Position numbers and translations under genes: made by a program. The notes beneath the pieces are model-generated. The model did no database searches. It was not told the DNA's origin and saw nothing but the letters and a program-made list of their open reading frames with translations. From contig CM055609.1 of assembly GCA_029379385.1 (NCBI GenBank), positions 8,866,001 to 8,930,000 of the forward strand: a stretch of DNA of 64,000 nucleotides. The letters run 5' to 3'. Of the stretch, positions 38,001 to 48,330 are shown piece after piece (positions within the stretch are counted from its first letter, which is position 1; each line of letters opens with the position of its first letter). The DNA is from Quillaja saponaria (taxonomy: Eukaryota > Streptophyta > Magnoliopsida > Fabales > Quillajaceae).

Positions 38001-39075
38001 TTGGTCCATGGTAGTTAACACACATCACTCTACTTTTTTAAACTTTTAGAATCCTCTCTTGTATGAGGACCATACCAGCAAAAAATTTGCATGGAAACAG
38101 GGCTGACCTATGGAACTTAACTGCATCCACACTAATATCATATGAACAACTGAAATTTGTTGGTAAAGCTTTTGTTTAGTTTAGTACGTAAATATTGAAA
38201 GGTGGGAGGGTATTGGCTGGACACACAGATGAAAAGAGTGTCTAGATAGGACTATTTTTGCAGACATTTTTTCTCTCTTCCACATAAATAAAACTGTGGT
38301 CCAAATGATATTTGTGGTCCTTTCCTGGAAAAGTCAAGCGCACTGCAAGGTCAGGACTTAGGACTTGATATATGCATTGGTCTTTTTTGTTCCAAAGAAG
38401 AGCATAATAACAACTGGGCTCCATTAAACTCTTAGTATGAATGGACCCCTAATCATCTTGGATTGTTTCATCCTGAACATTTTCTTTTAAAACAAAAATC
38501 ATTAGGGAGATAATGAAAGATTAGATAAGAACAACTCAGAAAGGGAAAAATCCATTTTCATGTTCTTCTATTCATAATCTTCTCTCCTATACCTTTCCTG
38601 TTCTTATTCTTTCTCTGGCTGAGTGTAACAATGAAGTAGTAAAAGGTGATTATCTTTCTGGAGAAGAAAAATATACTAATCCTGATAGTTTCCCTGTTCT
38701 CATTATTGAAATATTTCATATTAATAGCTAGTTACTTGGTACACATATGCTATCATGACCGTCTTTTGAATTTTAAAGCGCAACACCAAAGTTTACAATC
38801 ACCTTATGATACATGTATCATGAATGTCTTATTTTATTAATCAATAAATAGTAACATTCACTGCATATATTACAGATAATGTTAAGAACATGATTTGATG
38901 TAAAAAAAAAAATTGATACAGACACATCCGGAAACATTTCATATGTATTTCATATATCGGTAAAAATGTCTTTTTTAAGTTACTTATGGAGAGTGTGGAT
39001 CAAAGAATAGTTCTATCACAGTAAGGGGGACCATGATGGTTACGGCCTAGATGAAGAAGTTCTTGGGGAATGATC
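35080..39075. other. Spacer between MIR399 copies A and B
   Basis: No gene supported. A minus-strand frame at 38424-38242 (MEPSCYYALLWNKKDQCIYQ...) looks somewhat protein-like and might be an exon remnant. A hairpin-like GCCCTTCAGCTCTTTGAAGG lies near 36402. Downstream exons of a spliced pri-miRNA could lie here but cannot be seen. Confidence 0.4.
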
Positions 39076-39079
39076 CATA

Positions 39080-39087
39080 GTATATAC
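39080..39087 (+). promoter_or_regulatory. Distal P1BS element upstream of hairpin B
   Basis: GTATATAC fits GNATATNC. It is the first of a pair, 23 bases from the second. Confidence 0.65.
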
Positions 39088-39102
39088 CATTCCACTTCCA
39101 TG

Positions 39103-39110
39103 GAATATCC
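39103..39110 (+). promoter_or_regulatory. Proximal P1BS element upstream of hairpin B
   Basis: GAATATCC fits GNATATNC and lies about 100 bases before the hairpin. The following sequence (CATACCTAATGTGCGAACCAT) resembles that after the single site of copy A, so the two promoters are homologous. Confidence 0.68.
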
Positions 39111-39196
39111 ATACCTAATGTGCGAACCATGCAGCATAAAATGCAACAATGGAAGACTTGCTAACACAAGCAGAAAGGCACCAAGGATGTTTCGAG

Positions 39197-39297
39197 GTAG
39201 AAAAGAATAACAGTGCAATACTCCTTTGGCAGAATGCTGTGCGCTTTTGCATATGTACTGCTTTCTGCCAAAGGAGAATTGCCCTGCCATTCAATAA
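39197..39297 (+). ncRNA. MIR399: MIR399 precursor, copy B
   Basis: The best-preserved hairpin. The mature sequence at 39266-39286 begins TGCCAAAGGAGAATTG and ends CCCTG, a standard family form. The star is at 39213-39233 (GTGCAATACTCCTTTGGCAG...). The arms are separated by a loop of about 32 bases. Flanks outside the stem match copy A: CCAAG...TTTCGAGG...ACAG precedes both stars. Two P1BS elements lie upstream. Expected target is PHO2 mRNA, inferred from the family. Confidence 0.93.
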
Positions 39298-40657
39298 ACT
39301 ACCATTTTCTAAGGCACCACTATTAGCATTTTCGCTTATAAATACCCTCCTGTTTCACATACTACTGATTTTTGTATTTGTAAAATACTAAAACTCATCT
39401 TTCTGCTTTTGATTTTGCAGTTATTGACATTTTAATAACTTGATGCTTGCAAGAAGTACAACATTTGTATTCAGCCACTAGGAAAAGTTCAATCTTGAAC
39501 CCAAGGAGTAATCGATTTATTTGAAATACAAAATAGTGATATGTCAACTATTTTTTAAATCTAGAGATTTTGATTTTCTTTTGGCTAGATCAGAGGATGC
39601 CTATTTCCTTAGAATTTTCTCACTTTTCTCAGTAAAGATGTCTAGCTCAAGAAAATAGCACTTGATCCTGCTAACAACCAAGTGGATCACCAATAAAATT
39701 ACTTCTGTAATTTTCTATCGTCGTGAATGGTAATCATCTCAGTTTAACCCTATTTTTATGTTTGTCAAATTTCACACGCAGGGCATTTTTCTACAATGAC
39801 AAAAACAACTAAAAACATTATTCTGGATGTTTCTAATTTGTTGTAGTTTCAGACATCTATGTTGGCTGAACTATATGTGAAGATTGGAAATCAGGACCTT
39901 TACATTGTGAAATGTGTAGCATAAAGTTGTTGAAAAGAATTTGGTATAGTTTTATGCAGGAAGAAATATTGTAGTCATTCACATGCTAAGGATTTTTTGA
40001 GCAGGTTTAAAATTTGAACAAACAATAAAAGCAACCATTTCAATGGATGCTTCATTTTGTTTCATAAAGGAAACATGAGGAATTGTAAAACTGGCAGATC
40101 AGAACAGATGCATAAGACATTAGCCAAACAGTAAATACAGAACAAAGTAGAATGAAAAGAAGACTAATCATGGTTGAAAATTATGGAGAGATCCAAATAT
40201 TCAATCAAAACTCCGTGAAGTCCATCAAATGACTTTCCAACGTTCTTCAATCAAGCACATACAACAACCATTAGAATGGGAACACAAACACTGATAAATA
40301 ATTATTCAACCCGCACACCATGTACTCCCTGTTTCCCTCTCTTGAATTTAACCATTTCATTTTTCCTTTTTTTAATTGTTTTTTCTCTTCTATTATTGTT
40401 GTTTCAACTTCATGTAAACAGAAAACAATGAGTGAAGTACTTCCTTGAAAATTGTAACCTAATGCGCCAATTTGACCTTTTCGTTGTTGTGTGATCCATC
40501 TCTCAAAACATAACAGAACTTAGAGGACTGGAAAGATTGAACAGCGTAGCAGGAAGTAAGCTTTCAACTGTGCTACTTATCTACCATATTGACATATATA
40601 AATACATGCGTAGGAAATGTGTATGCGTGAGTGTGCAGGCAGAGTGTAGGTTAAAGG

Positions 40658-40904
40658 AGTTTAAAATCTTGAATACCTGGAAATGAACATAGAAATGATT
40701 TCGGGACAATCTGATTCGAGATGTAAGTGCTCTTAGTGATGTGTCAACTGCTCCAAAATCACACTTCTGCCAAAGAATGAAATCTGCAGGATCGTCACTA
40801 TTGTCTAATGTGACTGTTTGCCAATGGATGTTTCCACCGTTTTGGCACAACTGACTTCCCAGAACAGCAGCAGAAAATCTACTGATGTCATCCTAGAAGA
40901 AGGA
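40658..40904 (-). pseudogene. Coding-like exon of an unrecognised gene
   Basis: On the minus strand an acceptor (CTTCTTCTAG) is followed by about 82 codons without a stop, reading DDISRFSAAVLGSQLCQN, then GGNIHWQTVTLDNSDDPADF, ILWQKCDFGAVDTSL and SRNHFYVHFQ, and ends at a CAG|GTATTC donor. The composition and splice borders look like a real internal exon. I cannot name the family and find no complete gene around it. A second such segment lies 1.7 kb upstream on the same strand. They may be exons of one decayed or unresolved gene lying antisense to the MIR399 cluster. Confidence 0.4.
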
Positions 40905-42542
40905 TATTCTTTGGAATAATGCCTTGACTGTGTGCTGAACTCCTGTAATCACTTTATTCTTAATGCACTTTAGATTTCTAGCCCAGAAGTTTCATGAATT
41001 AGACTTCTATTCTGTGGAAAAAAAAAATAAAAAATCTTAATGAGAATATTTGGACATCAACATTCTAGGATGGAGGTTACTAGCTAGTGCTTGTGAAACT
41101 TCAATTAAAAATAAACAATTCATTAGCAAACAAAATAGACAACCAATTCACTACCTTATTAATATGGTATTGTTTGGACATTGAAATGGTAGTCTAACTA
41201 ACATAAATTATCAATTAGTTAAGCTACAGTACAAAGCAAAAAAAGGACTTATTAAGCATGTCAACCTTTTTAGGTCTAAACATGATTAGAAAAACACACT
41301 TTGGATTTTGGAAGCATGTCCTTCATGTCCCTACCTGAACTTGTAAGGTCTTACAAAGATTTATTGCTGCTTTCGGGTGGAAGATTCTGAAGCATTGTCT
41401 TAATAACTTTTTATATCTAAAGTCTCTTTCGTCACTGTAAAAGGCCACTGGATGGACCCAAAAGTTGATTTTCTGTATGCAGAAACTTGACGTAGTATTC
41501 ATGAGTTTTATCTTTATGTTATTCGATTGACAAATACCACCTATTAACACTTTTAGTTGATTAAATATTATACAATCTTAAGGAAATGTTTATTCTTACT
41601 GATAAAATATTAAGTTAATATTCTATAATCTTATTCAACGTTAAAAAGAAAAGGATTTACCTTTAAGAACAAATATTAATTTCTAGTTTATGCAATATCT
41701 TTAAGTGGTCCATTGCACACAGTGCAGAATATGTAAAAGTCGAATACTAGTTTACATGTCTTTTTTAAGCTGGTTTGACACACCTAAAAATCCTTCAGCT
41801 AATAAATCATTGGCATATAGCTATCATGAGCGGTATAATTATAATTGTGTTAGTAAATGTATCACCCCCTTTCTCTAGAGAAACTATGCAAGCATGATTC
41901 TTCTTTCTCAACTGAGCATCACTTAGAACTTGAAATTAATTACTTAATCATTGTACCACCTCTCTACTACTGGATATCTTTTTTACCTGCTCTGCAATTA
42001 AGGAAACTAATGCTAATGTTTACAGCTAGAAATTTCAGTGTTCTCGTCCATCCAACAAAAAAAATTAAAGACTAAGAAAGAGAGAGAGAGAGAGAGACTA
42101 AAAGCAAGATAAAAACTATTACGATGATTATACCAAAAAATATCATTCTTCAAAATTTTTGTTCTAATATCTTAATAAAAATATTTCAGTACATGGCAGG
42201 TTAAAGCAGCTTAGCAAAAACTTTATCCATGAAACTGCCTAGAAAAGAGACCATCATTTTTTTCTTTCTCATTCCTCATCACTCTGTACACAAATAAGAA
42301 TACATTCACATATTGTTCACTCTTTTTTTGTGTACTCAAAGAAGAAAAAAAAAAGGTTTAGATTTTCTGTAAAAATAGATCAAGTCTAAATTCTGTCTTC
42401 AAATTTGATAGTACATGAAACTTGTATGTATAACAGCTAAAAGTTCAAACCTTAGCTAGTCAAGTCTACCATGGCCCTAACAATAAGTCTTCTGTTTTCC
42501 AATTTTATATGCTTGATCAATGTCAGTGCAAAGATCCAGGTG

Positions 42543-42710
42543 ACCCACTATAGACCTCAGCAGTAATAGGTTCAATGATTGCAGCACTCTCCCAGTTTCT
42601 GGATGGCCAGTGGGTATCAAGGCTGCCGTGTTGGAAAAGTGTTGAGAGCATGATAACACGGTGATCTGGAATGCAAAGCTGTGTTCGGCAACACCATCAA
42701 CCCATAACTA
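42543..42710 (-). pseudogene. Second coding-like segment, unrecognised
   Basis: A minus-strand frame with a protein-like reading: CIPDHRVIMLSTLFQHGSLD, then THWPSRNWESAAIIEPITAE and VYSGSPGSLH, ending in a stop near 42543. It is in the same orientation as the exon at 40.9-40.66 kb and 5' of it. No start or flanking exon could be set, so a broken gene is the likeliest reading. Confidence 0.33.
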
Positions 42711-42904
42711 TCTGCAAACAATAGGACATGGGAAAGCTTTAATTGCCTAATTCCTGATGAGTAACAGATGCAACTGTCCTGGAGTGCATGAATGGAACAG
42801 AAACTGAAAACAAGACACAAAGTAAACTAAATTTATTTCATGAATACTAATTCCTCTTCAAATTTAGTTTATGCTTGAGGAGCACTGCAGAGTTGAGCAT
42901 ATAA

Positions 42905-43035
42905 TATGCAGCAGAATTTCTGAGCAAATCTCCTTTGGCAGACAGTCAACTAAGTTAATTGGAATAGATGGCTGTGCTCTCTGGAGAAATTTTGACAGTT
43001 TGCCAATAGGAGACTGCTCAGTAATTCATCTGCCG
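42905..43035 (+). ncRNA. MIR399: MIR399 precursor, copy C, with diverged mature arm
   Basis: The 5' arm holds a perfect-looking star at 42922-42942 (GAGCAAATCTCCTTTGGCAG...). The 3' arm at 43001-43021 reads TGCCAATAGGAGACTG then CTCAG, with several differences from canonical miR399, including one inserted base. Even so the changed 3' arm pairs with the star, including the CTGAGCA end, so the stem is kept. The loop is longer than in A and B (about 58 bases). No full P1BS is present; GCATATAA at 42898-42905 misses the consensus by one base. It may be a diverging or dying gene. Upstream sequence GCAGCAGAATTTCTGAGC pairs it with copy D. Confidence 0.7.
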
Positions 43036-43826
43036 TCTGTTACTATGGCACTAATCAGATGATGGTATTTATAGCTTTAGAGAACACCAAGAGTTGTTTC
43101 AAGCAAAGGTAAATAAGTTAGCATTAAAGAATTTCTATCTTTATCCTCTTATCATCTGGGCATCCTCGTACGAAAGATTAAAGTTATGCCATTTGTAAAA
43201 CTTCGGTGGAAGAAGTACAGACTGGCCAAATCAAGACACAGGAAACATTTAACAAACATGCCTTTTTTTTTTCTTTCAACGTGGTCCAACATACATATTC
43301 GGTACCGATTAAATTCAATGGAAATTCGAAACATACAAGTGGACATTCATTCAACATCAATGTGGCCATTCATTCAACATCAAAGTCAGCTCAAAAAGGA
43401 AGCTTGAAATGAGAACAGCCCAAAAAAGGAAGTTTTACTGACATATTAACAAAAATTTCCAATTGTTTTGTGGCTCTGAAAGATGGTGAAAGTAATTTCT
43501 TTTGTAATAGAAACTCACTCTTCCTAGTTGTCATTATGTTGAACCCTTCCTGATGAAATAAATATGTAGTCTAAATGCAGGTTCATATGAATGCATAATT
43601 GGAAAGAATCAAGCTCAAAAGCTCGGTAAATCTACAAGTATGCTGCATAAAGTACATAAGATTGTTTTGGAACATACACATCCAGAGCATCCCAATATAG
43701 ATCCGTTTCTCATGCCCATGAACAGAGATTAAAGTCATAGAAATGCATAAAAGGAGAGCCCAGTTAGCTAAAAGGGGGACCATGACAGCAAAATCAGAGA
43801 AAAACTGTCCAAGGGAGCCAAATATA

Positions 43827-43834
43827 GCATATAC
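43827..43834 (+). promoter_or_regulatory. Distal P1BS element of relic copy E
   Basis: GCATATAC fits GNATATNC. It matches the distal site of copy B in position, 19 bases before the proximal site. Confidence 0.5.
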
Positions 43835-43845
43835 GATTAATTTTG

Positions 43846-43853
43846 GGATATCC
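43846..43853 (+). promoter_or_regulatory. Proximal P1BS element of relic copy E
   Basis: GGATATCC, a palindromic form of GNATATNC, followed by CATAAGTTCTGACAGC, which leads directly into the star-like arm. Confidence 0.5.
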
Positions 43854-44924
43854 ATAAGTTCTGACAGCAAGAATGACAACAGTACAACTCTCCTTTACAA
43901 AAAAAGAGAGGGGGGGGGGGGGTTGGTTAAACATCACTTTTGTCTCTCTCCCACTATTACAGAAGAGAAATTTCACACTTTCAGATTTTCTTTTTCTAAG
44001 TTTTGATGAAAGTAAGCCTTTGTTAAAATCAAAGGTAAAATATGCACTAAGCAGCAGTAATGAACAAAGAGCATGACCATAACCTGCAGGCCTGTACTAA
44101 ACAACAAGAAAGTTAATAAGTTTACCTCCTTAGAGTTTACAAGATGAGAAATTTCATCAAATGTTCATGCTTGGAATCCATCGTTATGATATAAAACATG
44201 TTTCTCTTTGCCCAAAGGACCCAAATGAATGAAGTAACATTTCTATTTGTAAGCAGTTACAAAAGCAATGGAGCTATGGCGGTTTGCGGTAAACAATAAA
44301 AAATAAAGACATGAAGGTCAGATGCAGAGGGGAACCAGGTCGAAATTATATATTTCACCATAAATTTTGTCCATTTGTCAAATTCATCCCTGCAGTTTTG
44401 ATTTTATAGATAAACTGAGCTAGACTCATTATATAATTATTTCTAGGGTTCAATTGTAAATCAAATCATATTACGATGCACCATTGCACGAATCCCTTTT
44501 TTTTATTTTTTTATTTAGCAATATGTTATGTTACACGCATCTCAACTAATTACAAATTTTACTTTTCACTGCATTCTCTAAATAGATTAGAACCTATATA
44601 GTTAATGAAGAGAGTACACCTTCTTGACCACGGCACCAAACCAACTCCCTTGGGTTAAAGAGCGTGACATTGTATTCTTGGAATCCAAATTTCAAAAACA
44701 ATAAGGAGTTTTATTGGAGAGAGATAGAGACAAGGTTTTTCTCTCTAATTTTTCAAAAGTCCCTCTTATTTTTAGGAACGGGAGTGGATCAAAATTGCTA
44801 GTTTTGAAATTTTGATCCTTGCATTTATCATTTAATCAAGATGAATTATCAGCCATAAACAAGTTACGGTATTACTTAATGCAATTTACGTGTTAGATCT
44901 ATCTGCAATTACATTTAGACTGCT

Positions 44925-45605
44925 TTCGATGCATGGAATTAGAATTGCATATGAATTTTTAAATTTTAATTTAATTATACTAGAATTCGAAGTGATTAGA
45001 ATTACAATTTATAAGTTTGGATCACAAAAAAAATTATAATTGGAATTGTGATTCAAGCACTTTCGTCGTCTTCATCGAATCCTGACAGTGGCAATCGTCA
45101 TCGTTGTCATCTCCAGTAGGTCTCGACAATGTTTGTCATCTCCATTAGTTTCTGATAGTGTATATCATCTCTGACAAGTTTCCATGACAGTTATCGTCAT
45201 CTCTGGCGAATTTTGATAGTGATTGTAGTTGTCTTCAATGAGTTCCATCGATGGTTGTCAACATCTTCGATGTTCCTAAGGTGATTGTAGCATTCGGTTA
45301 ATCTTGAAAGTGGCGGTTGTTGATACAATAGGCCAACAGTGTTGGCCGATGATGATGGAGGAGTTTACCGATGAAGTTGGTGGTGGTGGATAGTGGCTGA
45401 TGGTATAACATGATGTGCTGTCATAAATAGTAGCTGCCAATCATACATACAAATAATTGAGGATGAAAATTATTTGGAAGTAATTTTTAGGCTCTATACA
45501 TAAGAATTGAAGATATTGTTTTTTAATTAATTTTCAATTTCTTAGAATTAAGTTTAGAATTTCAATTTCAATTCTAAAATATTAGCCAAACTAAAAAATT
45601 GGAAA
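44925..45605. mobile_element. Repeat element with internal minisatellite, copy 1
   Basis: AT-rich ends (GGAATTAGAATTGCATATGA on the left; AATTTCAATTTCAATTCTAA on the right) enclose a degenerate minisatellite of roughly 40-base units built from GACAGTGGTTGTCGTCATCT-like motifs. A related copy lies at 47.50-48.17 kb. No transposase is visible, so it is non-autonomous or a remnant. Confidence 0.6.
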
Positions 45606-46167
45606 CCTAACTCCTTATGGAAATTTTACAATGAAGTGTGGGTATGATTATGAAACAACTAACTTTAAGATCTCACTACAAGAAAATTTGGTATTACAGA
45701 CTAACTTTGGTTAGTTGTTAAAACCTGCAAACGACGACCAATCGACCAAAACCTAGAACCACATCATTATTGACCAATTATAGGCTGCAGCGCTTCTTAA
45801 TTTCAATTTTTAATTTTTTTTTAACTTTTTGAGGAAAAATCTGTTGGTTTTTAATAATTTTATAATATTATCCATAAATGTCTTTTTTGATAATTTATAT
45901 ATATATAAATAAAAAAAAAAATAACATCTCAATGATGGTTTGCAATTACGGTTTTTAAAATCATCCAAATAGCACCCAAAAAAAAGTAGGTTAACATCTC
46001 AAGTCATGATTTACAGTCAAAATTCAAACCAAACTCATCCTAAAATTATAAATGTTATTAAAAGAGTATGTCTAACAAATGGTTTTTCAGACTAGTAACT
46101 TAGTAAAATAGAAAAGGAAAGAGAGACTGTTATAAAGACAGTGAAATTACTAAAATATATAATCAAA

Positions 46168-46175
46168 GCATATAC
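46168..46175 (+). promoter_or_regulatory. P1BS element upstream of hairpin D
   Basis: GCATATAC fits GNATATNC, about 195 bases before the star arm of copy D. Confidence 0.55.
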
Positions 46176-46347
46176 CAATTTCAGCTAAACAAAACATAGG
46201 GCAAAGACAACCTGTGAGATTACTAAAACATAATTAATGCATAACAATTATTCTGACGTGGATCACTCATTGACCTGATCAAAAATGTGAGTTTAGTCGA
46301 GATGCATGTAAGATAATCTAGAGACCACTGCCAGCTAAAAAAAGAAG

Positions 46348-46475
46348 TTGCAGATGAATTGCTGGGCAAATCTCCTTTGGCAGTGAGCACACTACAGTAA
46401 TTATGCAAGGTGCATGTTCAATTCGTAGTGGCTACCTGCCAATGGAGAACTTGCCCTGTAATATTGCAGCTGCAA
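46348..46475 (+). ncRNA. MIR399: MIR399 precursor, copy D, with a 22-base mature arm
   Basis: The star lies at 46364-46384 (GGGCAAATCTCCTTTGGCAG...). The mature-side sequence at 46437-46458 reads TGCCAATGGAGAAC then TTGCCCTG. Relative to canonical miR399 it has one substitution (A to T at position 7) and one inserted C, making the same interval 22 bases. The stem extends outward (GCAGATGAATTGC against GTAATATTGCAGCTGC). The loop is about 52 bases. Its upstream flank GCAGATGAATTGCTGGGC is nearly that of copy C. Activity on PHO2 may be weakened by the seed-region change; this is inference. Confidence 0.8.
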
Positions 46476-47499
46476 TGGAAGTCACTCACACATAAGATGC
46501 TGTCTTGTAATCTCATTTATCAGTTGTAGCATATCCAATGGAACAATGCCTTTCATTTTGTGCTTTTTAGGGCCTTTCATGATTTTATTCCTTTGTATCA
46601 GATCCTTGAATGGTAGAAATTAAAGTTCAAGAACCCTCTCTAAATTTAACAGCATTTAAGTGCTTTAATCTAATAAAACGAATATTGATAAAGTTTGTAC
46701 AAAATGCATTGCATTGGGTAAACTTCCATTTCAGTATTAAAATAATTAATGATATTAATCATTTCTCTTAGGAATACAATTATCTAATTAATTGTATCAT
46801 AGGAAAGACCATGTATATGATTGGCAATAGGTGCATTTCAATTTTATTGCATGCCGCCAATAAAGCTTTAGTTTAATTGATTAAGGTGAACGTGTTTGTA
46901 TTAAGAGCTCTATTGTTGTGATGTCTTTCATACTTACATTAATATTTATTAATGAATGAATTTACATAGTTTCCTATATCAAAAATAAAATAAAAATATT
47001 GCTTGCCCTACATGAACCTTCAAGGTCAAACAAATTGTCATTTTCATGCATATGATCTTATGCTATAATATGTTCGATAAGACACCTGAGGAGTATATTA
47101 TTTTGGAAAAAATCTTTAAACAAAAATGAAAGAAAAAGAAAGAAAAAAGAAAGGGAGAATATCTGAAGCTGTGATTGATGCTTGAGATTGGAAGATCCTG
47201 AAGCATGTTCTGTTTTAGCTACTTCACACCTTTGTGGTAACTTTTGGCTATCAATGGCCACAAACAGCTGTGGACCCAGAAAGTGTATATGTAAAAATGC
47301 AGAAACTAGAAGCAGAGTTGAATTTTTGGGATTCGATGCTTTTTAATTTGATCAAGTTGCTGCGTGACTTGTGTTAAACAATTATGACTTGCAATTTAAT
47401 GATTTCATGTAAATTTGTTATCATTAATAATTAATAATGATCTAGCACTTGTAAAGAAGGACACGATGAGTCAAAATTGGAAACCGCTAAGGCACGTAA

Positions 47500-48170
47500 A
47501 AATGAAATTGGAATTCAAATTATAAAATAAATTTGAAGTATCTTATTCTAAAATTGGTTAGAATTATAATTTACGAGTTTGTATGCATTGCATAAGAAAT
47601 TACAATGTTTCAAGCACTTGGTTGTTCCCTCTTACAGTTCCTGATGGCGCTTGTTGTCGTCTCTAATAATTCTTGATGGTAACTATTGGCATCTCTGGTA
47701 AGTCTTGATAGGGGTTGACATCGTCTCTGACAAGTTCCAATAATAGTTGTCTTCGTCTCAGACGTGTCTCAACAGTGGTGGTATCTCTATCAACTTCAAA
47801 TGGTGGTTATCGTTATTTTATGCGGGTCATACGTAGCGGTGTTTATTGTCGTCTCTAGTATGCTCCGACGGTGATGTTCATCATCTCTAGTGAGTCTTGA
47901 TGAGTCGATAGTTGCGGATGGATGAGTTGTCGTGGTTGATGACCACCGGCTAGAGCAGAAGGTTGCGGGTGGGTGGTGATTGACGATATAGGGCATGATG
48001 TGCTATCATTGTAGGTGGCTACCAATATATATTTTTTATTTTTTTTAAAATTGTAATTTTTTTTTTTTTTTTGTTTTACCATATTTATTGAAGATGATAA
48101 TTTATAGTTGGAATGAGTTGAAAATTTCAATTTCAATTCTAAAGTGTACACAAAACTAAAAAATTGAAAG
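47500..48170. mobile_element. Repeat element with internal minisatellite, copy 2
   Basis: Same structure as the copy at 44.93 kb: AT-rich left end with TTAGAATTATAATTTACGAG, a minisatellite of GTTGTCGTCTCTGACAAGTT-like units, and a right end of AATTTCAATTTCAATTCTAA. The minus-strand frames over it, rich in Ser/Thr/His, come from the minisatellite and are not genes. Confidence 0.6.
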
Positions 48171-48301
48171 TGAACAACCTAATTTTCAAAATAAATTGTA
48201 ATTTACTGCATTTTAAATGCATCTATTAATTTTAGATAAGAAACAAAACAAGGAGAATCAATTATCAGGATAGAAAAGAAAAGAATGAGACAAGAGTTTT
48301 A

Positions 48302-48330
48302 CATGATTAAGCCATGATGGCTTAATCATG
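48302..48330. repeat. Near-perfect 29-base palindrome
   Basis: CATGATTAAGCCAT, one central base, then ATGGCTTAATCATG. The arms are exact inverted repeats. It could extrude as a cruciform or be a protein-binding site. No element ends are obvious on either side. Confidence 0.9.

Larger units (their letters stand above)
43765..43925 (+). pseudogene. Relic fifth MIR399 copy (E), mature arm lost
   Basis: The block AGGGGGACCATGA at about 43773 matches the one upstream of copy B at about 39024. Two P1BS elements follow, then GAATGACAACAG and a star-like arm GTACAACTCTCCTTTACA at about 43881-43898. It then runs into an AG/G-rich tract (GAGAGGGGGGGGGGGG), and no complementary mature arm is found in the next 200 bases. 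Compared with copy B, about 80 bases between promoter and hairpin are missing. I read it as a truncated copy in the A/B subfamily. Confidence 0.6.
41379..47308. repeat. Diverged ~115-bp duplication bracketing MIR399 copies C-D
   Basis: Two related blocks, at 41379-41488 and 47190-47308, share GGAAGATYCTGAAGCAT, GGCCAC, TGGACCCA and ATGCAGAAACT in the same order. No single frame stays open in both. They show that the duplications that built the cluster carried flanking sequence beyond the hairpins. Confidence 0.6.

Noticed and set aside
40735..40830. CTGCCAAAGAATG and TTTGCCAATGG words resembling miR399
   Set aside because: No complementary star arm lies nearby, and both words fall in the minus-strand coding-like exon.
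43748..43765. AAAAGGAGAGCCC, similar to the miR399 core
   Set aside because: It is upstream of the relic star arm, lacks the TGCC start and does not pair with a partner.
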